From Microvirga flavescens (GTDB lineage: Bacteria; Pseudomonadota; Alphaproteobacteria; Rhizobiales; Beijerinckiaceae): a DNA stretch of 64,000 nt. Positions 30,092 through 38,440 of the stretch are shown here, piece by piece. Each line of letters starts with the position of its first letter. The first letter of the stretch is position 1. Below the pieces are notes generated by a model. It did no database searches, was not told the origin of the DNA, and was given only the letters and a program-made list of their open reading frames with translations. The stretch spans positions 1 to 64,000 of the forward strand of contig NZ_QMKH01000006.1 of the NCBI RefSeq assembly GCF_003290125.1, in the 5' to 3' direction. The translations under genes were made by a program, and so were the position numbers.

Positions 30092-30778
30092 GTGCTGGGT
30101 TTCTCGCTCGTCGATTGGGCGGCAGTTATCTTCTTTCTTCTGGCGTGGTTCGGCTATTACGTCGCCGTGGAGATGACGCACGCGGGCAGGCGCAGCCTGA
30201 ACCGCACCATGGACCGCTATCGCTATGAGTGGATGGAGCAGCTGGTTGTTCGCGAGAACCGCATCGTGGACACCACGATCATGGCGTCGCTCATGAACGG
30301 CACGGCGTTCTTTGCCTCGACCTCGCTCATCGCGGTGGGTGGCGCGCTGACGTTGCTGCGTTCCGCCGATTCCGTTCTGCCGATCTTTTCCGATCTGCCC
30401 TTCGGCGAGCCGCCGACGCGATTGATGTGGGAGATCAAGGTGATCGGGCTCACCATCATCTTCGTCTATGCGTTCTTCAAGTTCGCCTGGGCCTATCGCC
30501 TGTTCAACTACATGGCGATCATCGTCGGCGCGGTGCCGGTGCTGAAACAGGACAACAAGGAGAAGGCGCTTGTCGTCGCACGGCAGGCGGCAGCCATGAA
30601 TGCGGTCGCGGGCAAGCATTTCAACCGTGGACAGCGTGCTTTCTTCTTCTCACTCGCCTATCTCGGCTGGTTCCTGAGCGTCTATGTGTTCGTGGTGGGG
30701 ACGGCGGCGGTTCTCTTTGTCATGTGGCGGCGGCAATTCGCCTCCGAGGCGCGCGCCGCCGCTTTGGGAGCGGACTGA
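30092..30778 (+). CDS. DUF599-family membrane protein
   Basis: A 228-residue integral membrane protein with four hydrophobic segments (about 7-25, 65-85, 115-140 and 185-210). NRTMDRYRYEWMEQLVVREN and IVDTTIMASLMNGTAFFAST are the DUF599 hallmarks. Function unknown. The GTG at 30092 follows TGGAGGCGCTT. Its stop overlaps the next gene by one base. Confidence 0.85.
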   Translation: MLGFSLVDWAAVIFFLLAWFGYYVAVEMTHAGRRSLNRTMDRYRYEWMEQLVVRENRIVDTTIMASLMNGTAFFASTSLIAVGGALTLLRSADSVLPIFSDLPFGEPPTRLMWEIKVIGLTIIFVYAFFKFAWAYRLFNYMAIIVGAVPVLKQDNKEKALVVARQAAAMNAVAGKHFNRGQRAFFFSLAYLGWFLSVYVFVVGTAAVLFVMWRRQFASEARAAALGAD

Positions 30779-31068
30779 TGGCGAGCGTCGAGGAACTGGA
30801 AGAAACCATGCTGGCGCTGGTGACAAAGCGCGGCGCAGGCAAAAACGTCGATCCGACCGAAGTGGCGCGCGCCCTCGGCGGCGATCATCCCGATGGCTGG
30901 GGCCCGTTGATGCAGCCCCTGCGGCAGGCGGCGATCCGCCTGATGAAGCAGGGCAAGATCGTCATTTTGCGAAAAGGCCGCCCCGTCGATCCGGACAATT
31001 TCAAGGGGATCTACCGGCTTGCCCTGCCGGATGCCTCTCACGGTGCAGGAAATAGCTCCGAGGAGTGA
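30778..31068 (+). CDS. DUF3253-type winged-helix-like small protein
   Basis: A 96-residue protein resembling DUF3253: ETMLALVTKRGAGKNVDPTE, VARALGGDHPDGWGPLMQPL and MKQGKIVILRKGRPVDPDNF. The pattern looks like a winged-helix fold (helices then a beta wing), but a DNA-binding role is not shown. Begins in a TGATG overlap with the DUF599 gene. Its last 31 bp overlap, tail to tail, the YdcF-like gene on the other strand. Confidence 0.8.
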   Translation: MASVEELEETMLALVTKRGAGKNVDPTEVARALGGDHPDGWGPLMQPLRQAAIRLMKQGKIVILRKGRPVDPDNFKGIYRLALPDASHGAGNSSEE

Positions 31069-31835
31069 CCGGCGAGGCGATAGGCGATGAGCCCCGCCCA
31101 TTCTTTCGCCGTCACATCAAGGCGGCGCAGACCGTCCGACACGAAAGCGAAGGGCTTGTTCACGCCGGAATCCGCGCTGGTGCGGTAATCGACGGAGTAG
31201 GGTGTTACTACAAAGCCAGTTTGACGGAACACGCCGACCGCGCGCGGCATGTGCCACGCGGAGGTCACGAGCAGCCAACGCTCTCCGGGCTTCTGCTCGA
31301 CGAGCCGGCGCGAGAACACGGCGTTCTCCACTGTCGTCCGTGACTGGTCTTCCACGATGAGACGCCTGCCGTCGATGCCGACACGCTTGAAGAATTCGGC
31401 GATGATCGGAGCCTCCGCCGCGCCGTCTCCAAACACGGTGCCGCCGCCGCCAGAGATGAGAATGCGCGTATTCGGATAGCGCTTCGCGAGTTCGATCGTC
31501 TCGAGCACGCGCTCAGCGGATTCATTCGCGACGATCTGCCCGCGCGAGGACGATTCACGCGCTTCGACAGCGCCGCCAAGGAGAATGATGCCATCAACCG
31601 GCTTGCCGTCATCCTTGAAAGGAGGAAAGCGTTCTTCCAGCGGGAGAATGATGTAGTTGGCGACAGGCAAAAGCCCGAGTGCCAGCGTCGCGACGGTCGC
31701 GGCGAGAGCAAGAGCCAGTCCCGTTCTCCGCAGGCGCGTTGCCACAGTGAGAACGAGCCCCAGCAGAATAAGGCTGACGAGCAGGTTTGAGGGCGTGGTG
31801 AAGAACCACGCGATCTTGGAGGCGTAGTAGAACAT
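31038..31835 (-). CDS. YdcF/ElyC-like DUF218 membrane protein
   Basis: A 265-residue protein with two N-terminal membrane segments (about 10-30 and 35-55) and a DUF218 domain: VDGIILLGGAVEARESSSRG, ILISGGGGTVFGDGAAEAPI, VEDQSRTTVENAVFSRRLVE and VTSAWHMPRAVGVFRQTGF. Relatives (SanA, ElyC, YdcF) act in cell-envelope maintenance. The 3' end overlaps the opposite-strand small gene by 31 bp. Confidence 0.87.
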   Translation of the reverse strand: MFYYASKIAWFFTTPSNLLVSLILLGLVLTVATRLRRTGLALALAATVATLALGLLPVANYIILPLEERFPPFKDDGKPVDGIILLGGAVEARESSSRGQIVANESAERVLETIELAKRYPNTRILISGGGGTVFGDGAAEAPIIAEFFKRVGIDGRRLIVEDQSRTTVENAVFSRRLVEQKPGERWLLVTSAWHMPRAVGVFRQTGFVVTPYSVDYRTSADSGVNKPFAFVSDGLRRLDVTAKEWAGLIAYRLAGHSSELFPAP

Positions 31836-31865
31836 CGGCCGATTATCCCTTCGGGCTTTTTATTA

Positions 31866-31909
31866 CCTCATCCTTCGAGACGCCGCTTCAGCGGCTCCTC
31901 AGAATGAGG
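31866..31909. repeat. Short imperfect palindromic intergenic repeat
   Basis: CCTCATCCTTCGAGACGCCGC faces GCGGCTCCTCAGAATGAGG (31866-31886 and 31891-31909 roughly). The CCTCATcct...CTTCGAGACGC wording is familiar from intergenic repeats of Hyphomicrobiales genomes. It lies between two minus-strand genes. Confidence 0.5.
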
Positions 31910-31923
31910 GTGGAGGCTTGGTT

Positions 31924-32625
31924 TCAGCCTTTTGATTCAGCCTCGTAGCGCGCCTTGGTTTCCGCGTTCGGCGGATAAAGGCCGGGGAGGGGGACGCCCT
32001 TTTCGATCTCGCGCATGATCCACAATTCGAGCCTCTCCTGCTCGACGCCCGCCTTTGCGACTTCTTCGACAAGAGCCGACGGGATCAACACCGCGCCGTC
32101 GCCATCCGCCACGATCACGTCATTAGGATAAACCGCGACACCGCCGCAGCCGATTGGCTCCTGCCAGCCGACGAAAGTGAGGCCCGCGACGGAAGCCGGA
32201 GCGGCGACCCCGGAGCACCAGACCGGCAGGCCAGTGCCCTCGACGCCTGCGCCGTCGCGCATCACGCCGTCGGTGACGAGGGCCGCTACGCCGCGCTTTT
32301 GCATGCGCGCGGCGAGAATGTCTCCGAAGATGCCGGCATCTGTCACACCCATCGAGTCGACCACCGCGATGCAGCCTTCCGGCATGTCCTCGATGGCCGC
32401 CCGCGTGGAGCGGGGAGACGACCACGATTCAGGCGTCGCCAGATCCTCGCGCGCGGGCACGAAGCGCAGTGTGAAAGCCCGCCCGACGATGCGCTCATTC
32501 GCATTGAAGCGGGGTATCGGCCCCTTCATCCAGCAACGCCGGATGCCTTTCTTCAAAAGGACGGTGGTGAGCGTCGCGGTCGAAATCGCCCGCAGGGCAT
32601 CGGCGAGGGCTTTGTCGAGGGTCAT
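31924..32625 (-). CDS. RraA-family protein (aldolase/demethylmenaquinone methyltransferase-like)
   Basis: A 233-residue RraA-like protein. FGDILAARMQKRGVAALVTD followed by GVMRD is the conserved metal- and substrate-binding stretch; PNDVIVADGDGAVLIP is the second motif. Members include HMG/CHA aldolases and regulators of RNase E; which role applies is unknown. The ATG at 32625 is preferred over 32631 because AGGAG then stands seven bases upstream. Confidence 0.85.
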   Translation of the reverse strand: MTLDKALADALRAISTATLTTVLLKKGIRRCWMKGPIPRFNANERIVGRAFTLRFVPAREDLATPESWSSPRSTRAAIEDMPEGCIAVVDSMGVTDAGIFGDILAARMQKRGVAALVTDGVMRDGAGVEGTGLPVWCSGVAAPASVAGLTFVGWQEPIGCGGVAVYPNDVIVADGDGAVLIPSALVEEVAKAGVEQERLELWIMREIEKGVPLPGLYPPNAETKARYEAESKG

Positions 32626-32708
32626 TGGCATACTCCTGATGAGCGGAGGGCGCGCGACCTATCGTAGGCGCACTTCCCATCCGCGATCAATGATAGAGGC
32701 GGACACCC

Positions 32709-33881
32709 TCATGCCGTCTTCTCGAACAGCTCCCGCCCGATCAGCATGCGCCGGATCTCGCTCGTTCCCGCGCCGATCTCGTAGAGCTTCGCATCGCGCA
32801 GGAGACGCCCGGTCGGGTAGTCGTTGATGTAGCCGTTGCCCCCGAGAAGCTGGATCGCGTCGAGCGCGCATTGCGTCGCCTTCTCGGCGGCGTAGAGGAT
32901 CGCGCCCGCCGCATCCTCGCGGGTCGTCTCGTGGCGGTCGCAGGATCTTGCAACGGCGTAGACATAGGCTCTGCACGCATTCATCGTCACGTACATGTCC
33001 GCGACCTTGCCCTGTACGAGCTGGAACTGGCCGATGGGCTGGCCGAACTGCTTGCGCTCGTGGACGTAAGGCAGAACGATGTCCATGCAGGCCTGCATGA
33101 TGCCGAGCGGGCCGGCTGCGAGCACCGCGCGCTCGTAGTCGAGGCCGGACATCAGCACGTTCACGCCCTTGCCGACATGGCCGAGCACGTTGTCCTCCGG
33201 CACCTCGCAATCCTCAAACACGAGTTCGCACGTATCGGAGCCGCGCATGCCGAGCTTGTCGAGCTTCTGGTGTGTCGAGAATCCCTTGAAGCCTTTCTCG
33301 ATGATGAAGGCTGTCATGCCGCGCGCGCCTGCCTCGGGGTCGGTCTTGGCGTAGACGACCAGCGTTTCGGCGATGGGGCCGTTGGTGATCCACATCTTGT
33401 TGCCGTTCAGCACATAGCGGTCGCCGCGCTTTTCGGCGCGGGTGCGCATGGAAACCACGTCGGAGCCCGAGCCCGGTTCGGACATGGCAAGCGCGCCGAC
33501 ATGCTCGCCGGAAATGAGCTTCGGCAAGTAGCGGCGCTTCTGCGCCTCATTACCGTTGCGACGGATCTGGTTGACGCACAGGTTGGAGTGCGCGCCGTAG
33601 GACAGGCCCACGGAAGCCGAGGCGCGGGAGATTTCCTCCATCGCGATGACGTGTTCGAGATAACCGAGCCCCGCGCCGCCGAACTCTTCCTCGACGGTGA
33701 TGCCGTGAAGCCCGATCTCGCCCATTTGCGGCCACAGATCGCGCGGGAACTGATTGGTGCGGTCGATCTCTTCCGCGCGGGGCGCGATCTTCTCTTTCGC
33801 GAAATCACTCACGACCTCACGAATGGCGTCGGCGGTTTCGCCAAGGTCGAAATTCAGCTGGTGAGCACTGTTCCGGGTCAT
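32709..33881 (-). CDS. ivd: Isovaleryl-CoA dehydrogenase
   Basis: A 390-residue acyl-CoA dehydrogenase of leucine catabolism (isovaleryl-CoA to 3-methylcrotonyl-CoA, FAD-dependent). [16 protein letters not shown] and [18 protein letters not shown] are the flavin and substrate motifs. The catalytic Glu is in the position special to isovaleryl-CoA dehydrogenases (residue 250, in [12 protein letters not shown]) rather than in the C-terminal loop. GTTGGAGGAACG precedes the ATG. The next step's beta subunit (38441-40048) is on the other strand, 4.6 kb away. Confidence 0.92.
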   Translation of the reverse strand: MTRNSAHQLNFDLGETADAIREVVSDFAKEKIAPRAEEIDRTNQFPRDLWPQMGEIGLHGITVEEEFGGAGLGYLEHVIAMEEISRASASVGLSYGAHSNLCVNQIRRNGNEAQKRRYLPKLISGEHVGALAMSEPGSGSDVVSMRTRAEKRGDRYVLNGNKMWITNGPIAETLVVYAKTDPEAGARGMTAFIIEKGFKGFSTHQKLDKLGMRGSDTCELVFEDCEVPEDNVLGHVGKGVNVLMSGLDYERAVLAAGPLGIMQACMDIVLPYVHERKQFGQPIGQFQLVQGKVADMYVTMNACRAYVYAVARSCDRHETTREDAAGAILYAAEKATQCALDAIQLLGGNGYINDYPTGRLLRDAKLYEIGAGTSEIRRMLIGRELFEKTA

Positions 33882-34027
33882 CGTTCCTCCAACCCCGCTC
33901 GTCGATCCCCAAGGCGGACAACCGCGGCGGGCGCTTGTTCTTTGCGAGAAAACATTTTGGTCAGCAGAACTGCCATTTTCAAGCAGGGAAAGGACGAAAA
34001 GGCGGACGACCTCTTGGTGCAGGCAAC

Positions 34028-34059
34028 AAAAAAGCTCCCTCCTTGCGGGGAGGGAGCTT
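34028..34059 (-). terminator. Terminator after the GH25 gene
   Basis: AAGCTCCCTCC (34032-34042) and GGAGGGAGCTT (34049-34059) form a perfect 11-bp stem; on the minus strand it is followed by six T residues (34028-34033). Confidence 0.85.
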
Positions 34060-34091
34060 CGGAAAGCGTTTCAGTTCAGGCGCTTGCCGGA

Positions 34092-34994
34092 TTATTCGTC
34101 CTCGGACGAGGCCGTCATCGTGCCGGTGTCGATGGGGCGGCAGATGCCGAGGGGATTGAGGCGGCGATGGTCGCGCGGGTCGCAGGCGCTGGCGACGAAC
34201 ATGTTCCACTGGTTCTCGGTGCCGTAGAACGTGTTGCGGTCCACATTACCCGCGACGCCGGGCACGCGGCCCGTGGTCGTGAACTGCCAGAAGGTCCAGC
34301 GGCGGTTGGCATAGCGCTCGTGCGGCTCGGCGGCCGTGCTGCGGATCCAGAACGGATAGTCGTTGAGCTCGCCTTCCAGAATTTCCTTATGGAAGGTGAT
34401 GTCCGTGTAGATGATCGGACGCTTGCCTGTGTGGGCTTCCATCTCGCGCAGGAGCACGTTGATCATGGACAGCGCCTGCTCGCGCGGAACCTTCTTCGGG
34501 CAATTGACGGACTCGCCGTTCCATTCCACGTCGAGAACCGGGGGCAGGGCCTCCGGATCCTGCGGAACGTTGCGCTTGAACCAGGCGGCCTGCTCCTGGG
34601 CGGGGCGGCACCAGTAGACGAAGTGATACGCGCCGCGCTGTACGCCGGCACGCTTGGCGCCCCACCAGTTCTCAAGGAACTTTTCGTCCAGATGGTCGCC
34701 GCCTTCGGTGGCCTTGATGAAGGCGAATTTCGTGCCTGCGCTACGGAGCGCGGCCCAATCGACCTTGCCTTGCCATTTGGAAATATCGACGCCGTGGATC
34801 GGCAGCGCATGGGCGGTCGCCACGCCCGCATGGGGACGCGCATCGCCCTTGGTGGGGTAGCGGCTCGAAGGGCTCACCGCGCAGGAGGCCAGCCCGAAAG
34901 CAAGGGTGGCGACGGCCCCGAAGCGGGCCCAGTTCAGGAAGCGCGGAAGCGGAGTGGGCTTCGAGCGGCGGGTGGTGCGGCGGCGAGTTGTCAT
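34092..34994 (-). CDS. GH25-family lysozyme (N-acetylmuramidase), exported
   Basis: A 300-residue protein with a basic N terminus (MTTRRRTTRRSK), a hydrophobic segment ending LASC (lipobox-like, Cys38), and a GH25 domain from about 65 to 270. IHGVDISKWQGKVDWAALRS carries the first catalytic Asp; FAFIKATEGGDHLDEKF, PPVLDVEWNGE (Asp/Glu pair) and YTDITFH complete the site. It hydrolyses beta-1,4 bonds in peptidoglycan. No phage genes flank it, so a cell-wall housekeeping role is more likely than a phage endolysin. Confidence 0.9.
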   Translation of the reverse strand: MTTRRRTTRRSKPTPLPRFLNWARFGAVATLAFGLASCAVSPSSRYPTKGDARPHAGVATAHALPIHGVDISKWQGKVDWAALRSAGTKFAFIKATEGGDHLDEKFLENWWGAKRAGVQRGAYHFVYWCRPAQEQAAWFKRNVPQDPEALPPVLDVEWNGESVNCPKKVPREQALSMINVLLREMEAHTGKRPIIYTDITFHKEILEGELNDYPFWIRSTAAEPHERYANRRWTFWQFTTTGRVPGVAGNVDRNTFYGTENQWNMFVASACDPRDHRRLNPLGICRPIDTGTMTASSEDE

Positions 34995-35100
34995 CGTCGG
35001 AACCGTAATACGCAGAACTACTATTGCACCACCGATGCCCTAATGTCGTTAACAGAGTGTTGAGACCTTCGTTGCAGCCGGAAGATTCGGGAAAACGAGG

Positions 35101-36528
35101 TTAAAGCCGGAACCAGAAGGTCGCGATGCCGAGGAAGGCGAAGAAGCCGACAATGTCGGTGATGCTGGTGACGAACGGGCCAGAGGACACCGCCGGATCA
35201 ACACCGAGCTTGTTGAGGGCGAGCGGCACCAGAATCCCGCCAAGCGCCGCGAACAATAATACGGTCACCAGCGCCATGCCGATGACGAGGCCGAGTTGCG
35301 CCATCTGGAACCACGCGGCGGCGATGACCCCCATGATGACGGCGAAAGCGAGCCCGTTGAGAATGCCCACCATCGCCTCGCGCCGGATGATGCGCCAGGC
35401 GTTGGCCCGCCCGAGTTCGCGGGTGGCGAGGGCGCGCACGGCGACCGTCATCGTCTGCGTGCCCGCATTGCCGCCCATCGAGGCAACGATCGGCATCAGG
35501 ATCGCGAGCGCCACCATGTGCTCGAGCGAGGTTTCGAAAAGGCGGATCACGTTGGCCGCGATGAGAGCCGTGCACATGTTGGCGAAGAGCCAGGGAAACC
35601 GGCTTCTTTGCGTGTAGAGAACGGTATCCGACAGTTCTTCTTCGGAGTTCACGCCGCCGAGCGCCTTGATATCGGCATCGGCTTCCTCTTCGAGGACGTC
35701 GACGATGTCATCGACCATGATGGCGCCGACGAGGCGATTCTCTTCATCGACGACGGCGGCTGAGACGAGGTTGTAGCGCTCGAACATGCGCGCCACTTCC
35801 TCCTGATGCTCGGTCGCCTCCACGCGATCCGGCTCATCGTCCATGATTTCCTGGATCGTCACTGGCCGCTTGCTGCGCAGCAGGCGGTCGAGCGCGACCG
35901 CACCGAGAAGGTGACCGGACGGGTCGATGACGAAGATCTCGTAGAACGTGTCCGGAAGGTCGGTCGTCTCTCGCATGAAGTCGATGGTCTGGCCGACGGT
36001 CCAGAACGGCGGCACGGCGATGAACTCCGTCTGCATGCGCCTGCCGGCGCTGTCCTCCGGATAATCGAGGGTGCGCTGAAGGGCGACGCGCTCCATCGCC
36101 GGGAGCTGTTCGAGGACCTCCGCTTTGTCCTCTTCGTCAAGACTTTCGAGAATGACGACCGCGTCGTCGGAGTCGAGGGCACGCATGCCCTCCACGACGG
36201 TCTGCGTTTCCAGTTCTTCGAGAATTTCCTCGCGGACCGAGTCGTCGACCTCGGTCAGGGCCGTGAAGTCGAAGGCCGATCCCAGAAGCTCGATGACGCG
36301 GGGGCGATCTTCCGGCTCCAGCGCTTCGATGAGGTCGCCGAGGTCCGATTCGTGAAAATCCTCGACGAGCTTGCGCAGGCCCTCGGAATCGCTGGCCTCG
36401 ATGGCCTGCGTGACGGCGGCGACGAAGGCCGGATTGAGCTCGCCTTCCTCGTCCCTGAAGATCGGGGCCTCAGCCTCCGCGCCGTGAGGCGGCGTGGCGA
36501 GCGGCGTCTGATCTTCGACGTCCTGCAT
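35101..36528 (-). CDS. mgtE: Magnesium transporter MgtE
   Basis: A 475-residue MgtE. An acidic N domain (about 35-140: LVEDFHESDLGDLIEALEPE), two CBS domains (about 145-270; VTIQEIMDDEPDRVEATEHQ) and five membrane segments at the C terminus (MPIVASMGGNAGTQTMTVAV is the pore signature). Cytosolic Mg2+ bound to the N and CBS domains closes the channel in the family. An alphaproteobacterial repeat lies 13 bp upstream of the start. Confidence 0.95.
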   Translation of the reverse strand: MQDVEDQTPLATPPHGAEAEAPIFRDEEGELNPAFVAAVTQAIEASDSEGLRKLVEDFHESDLGDLIEALEPEDRPRVIELLGSAFDFTALTEVDDSVREEILEELETQTVVEGMRALDSDDAVVILESLDEEDKAEVLEQLPAMERVALQRTLDYPEDSAGRRMQTEFIAVPPFWTVGQTIDFMRETTDLPDTFYEIFVIDPSGHLLGAVALDRLLRSKRPVTIQEIMDDEPDRVEATEHQEEVARMFERYNLVSAAVVDEENRLVGAIMVDDIVDVLEEEADADIKALGGVNSEEELSDTVLYTQRSRFPWLFANMCTALIAANVIRLFETSLEHMVALAILMPIVASMGGNAGTQTMTVAVRALATRELGRANAWRIIRREAMVGILNGLAFAVIMGVIAAAWFQMAQLGLVIGMALVTVLLFAALGGILVPLALNKLGVDPAVSSGPFVTSITDIVGFFAFLGIATFWFRL

Positions 36529-36540
36529 GGGCCAAATCCT

Positions 36541-36590
36541 CTAGAGCATGATCCGGAGCGCGGCATCCGGCTTTCCGGAACGATCATGCG
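36541..36590. repeat. GAGCATGATC palindromic repeat, copy 1
   Basis: CTAGAGCATGATCCGG at one end faces CCGGAACGATCATGCGG at the other. A related sequence lies inverted at 37971-38021. The GAGCATGATCCGGA word is a frequent intergenic repeat in Hyphomicrobiales. Located upstream of mgtE. Confidence 0.6.
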
Positions 36591-36745
36591 GCGTCAGAAG
36601 GCGAGGGCGCGACCATGCTTCCACGAGACATGATCCGCCCCTCAAGGTGAGTCTCTTTTAGGCGCGCCCGGCGGCAGGGACAATGCGATAAATGAGGAGT
36701 GTTGCGGCATGGTTTCTGACGGATCAGCCGAGAAACCAGAGCAAC

Positions 36746-36769
36746 AAAAAAGGCCCCCGAAGGGGCCTT
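36746..36769 (-). terminator. Terminator of the tRNA-Leu transcript
   Basis: AAGGCCCC (36750-36757), loop CGAA, GGGGCCTT (36762-36769); on the minus strand the stem is followed by six T residues. It lies 30 bp after the tRNA 3' end. Confidence 0.85.
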
Positions 36770-36799
36770 CTTGTAACGCCTGAAGGCGTTGCTGACGTT

Positions 36800-36884
36800 T
36801 GGTGCGGTCGAGAGGACTCGAACCTCCACGGGTCTCCCCGCTACCACCTCAAGGTAGTGCGTCTACCAATTCCGCCACGACCGC
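36800..36884 (-). tRNA. tRNA-Leu (anticodon GAG)
   Basis: An 85-nt type II tRNA on the minus strand. Acceptor GCGGTCG pairs with CGACCGC; the D arm has TGGCGGAATTGGTAGACGC; the anticodon stem-loop is CTACC-TTGAGGT-GGTAG with anticodon GAG, reading CUC/CUU leucine codons; a long variable arm (CGGGGAGACCCG) and GGTTCGAGTCC T loop follow. CCA is encoded at 36800-36802. Confidence 0.97.
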
Positions 36885-37169
36885 GAAACGTCTGCTCGTC
36901 AGGTGTTTCTCCTGAGGAGGCGGAGGCTTTAGCAGATGGTTTGTGGCATCACAAGCCTCTCTGTTCCCGATATTGAAAATTATCGGCCACTCTCGCGGGA
37001 TAAAAAATAATTCCCATATATCGCAACGGTTTATTGAATCGCTTGAGAACGGGAAACGCAATAAGATGACTTTCGACAGAAGGCGCGTGCGGCTGATAAA
37101 TGCCGTATTTCCTGCCGACGGGACCATGTTTGAGTCCCGTTTCTTCCTCCAGCCCTATGGTGAAGCCCG

Positions 37170-37916
37170 GTGATCGAGCGCGATACATTGGAGAGCATCT
37201 TCTTTCCCCAGACCGGCGCTGCGCCGGTGGAGTGGATGGTCACGGAAGGACTGACCAATTACGACAAGGCCGTCGCCTTCATGGAGAGCCGAGCCGCCGC
37301 CATCGCCGATGGGACCGCGCCGGAATTGGTCTGGCTGGTCGAGCATCCGCCGCTCTACACGGCCGGCACCTCGGCCCAGCCCGCCGACCTGATCGAGCCG
37401 GAGCGTTTCCCGGTCCACGAGACGGGCCGGGGAGGGCAATATACCTATCACGGTCCCGGCCAGCGGGTGGCTTATGTCATGCTTGATCTCAAGCGCAGGC
37501 AGCCGGACCTGCGCCGTTATGTGGCCGCCCTCGAGGCCTGGCTGATCGGAACGCTCGATTCGTTCAACATTCGCGGCGAGCGCCGGGAGGACCGCGTGGG
37601 CGTGTGGGTCCGCAGGCCCGACAAGGGAGAGCGTGCGGAGGACAAGATCGCCGCCATCGGCATTCGCGTCCGCCGCTGGGTGACCTTCCACGGAATCAGT
37701 CTCAACGTGGAGCCCGACCTCTCTCACTTCTCGGGCATCGTTCCCTGTGGAGTCACTCAACACGGCGTCACGAGCCTCGTCGATCTCGGCATTCCGGTGA
37801 CCATGCCTGAAGTCGATGCGGTGATGCGGGGCCGCTTCGAGGCGATTTTCGGCGCGACGATTCAGGTCGATGGGGAAAAGCAGGCGTCGGTGGACGCCTT
37901 GGCAGGGCACAACTGA
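37170..37916 (+). CDS. lipB: Octanoyl-[acyl-carrier-protein]:protein octanoyltransferase
   Basis: A 248-residue LipB, which moves octanoyl groups to lipoyl domains. [40 protein letters not shown] and [20 protein letters not shown] with FSGIVPCGV (catalytic Cys and Lys region: KIAAIGI) are canonical. GTG 37170 is the first start in frame. The 285 bp upstream contain no other gene that I can support. Confidence 0.94.
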   Translation: MIERDTLESIFFPQTGAAPVEWMVTEGLTNYDKAVAFMESRAAAIADGTAPELVWLVEHPPLYTAGTSAQPADLIEPERFPVHETGRGGQYTYHGPGQRVAYVMLDLKRRQPDLRRYVAALEAWLIGTLDSFNIRGERREDRVGVWVRRPDKGERAEDKIAAIGIRVRRWVTFHGISLNVEPDLSHFSGIVPCGVTQHGVTSLVDLGIPVTMPEVDAVMRGRFEAIFGATIQVDGEKQASVDALAGHN

Positions 37917-37970
37917 GGGGCGAGACTTCTCCTGAAGGTGAGTTCGTGCTCTATGCTCACCTAGAGACTG

Positions 37971-38021
37971 CGCATGATCCGGGCGAACAACCGGTTTCCA
38001 CTTGTTCTGATCATGCTCTAG
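37971..38021. repeat. GAGCATGATC palindromic repeat, copy 2 (inverted)
   Basis: CGCATGATCCGGG ... CTGATCATGCTCTAG; the reverse complement starts CTAGAGCATGATC as in copy 1 at 36541. The central part (AACCGGTTTCC) also resembles the known form of this repeat. Sits between lipB and a lipoprotein gene. Confidence 0.6.
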
Positions 38022-38046
38022 ACAACTGAACAACGCAGGTCCTGAA

Positions 38047-38373
38047 ATGCAACGCGCTCTTCTCGCTTCCCTTATCGCCTTGTCCGTTTCGGCTTGCGGT
38101 TCCTATCCGTCGATCGAGGAACAGATCCAGATCGTCGATTCGCCCGCAGACGTTCGCGTCTGCAAAAACCTCGGCGAAGTGAGCCCTGTCGTGCCGACGG
38201 GGCCGGATTTCGATGAAGCGCTCTGGCAGATGAAGCACAACACCATCGGCCTCGGCGGAACGCACGTTTACGTGCAGCAGGTTTCGCAGGACTGGTCGGC
38301 GGTGCGCGGCATCGCTTACTATTGCAGCCCCGGCCCGGCTGCCGACCAAAGGCTCGTCCGCGCCAAGGGCTGA
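38047..38373 (+). CDS. Small lipoprotein, DUF4156/RcsF-like
   Basis: A 108-residue protein with a lipoprotein signal (LIALSVSAC, modified Cys17). The mature part, with [17 protein letters not shown] and [14 protein letters not shown], has the spacing of DUF4156-type proteins related to the RcsF fold, with a second Cys near the end (YYCSPG) that may bridge to the first. Function is unknown. The gene starts 26 bp after a palindromic repeat. Confidence 0.7.
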   Translation: MQRALLASLIALSVSACGSYPSIEEQIQIVDSPADVRVCKNLGEVSPVVPTGPDFDEALWQMKHNTIGLGGTHVYVQQVSQDWSAVRGIAYYCSPGPAADQRLVRAKG

Positions 38374-38440
38374 CCCTGCCAAGGGCAGCAACGGAGCCGC
38401 CAAGAGCTCGTATCGTCTCGATAACAAGAGGAACGCCCGA

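Noticed and set aside
34092..34994. GH25 muramidase as prophage endolysin
   Set aside because: No holin, tail, integrase or attachment site nearby; it has its own export signal and terminator.
32871..35063. 730-residue plus-strand open frame
   Set aside because: Runs antisense through ivd and the GH25 gene and across their terminator.
36692..36976. 94-residue plus-strand open frame over the tRNA
   Set aside because: It crosses the tRNA-Leu gene and its terminator on the opposite strand.
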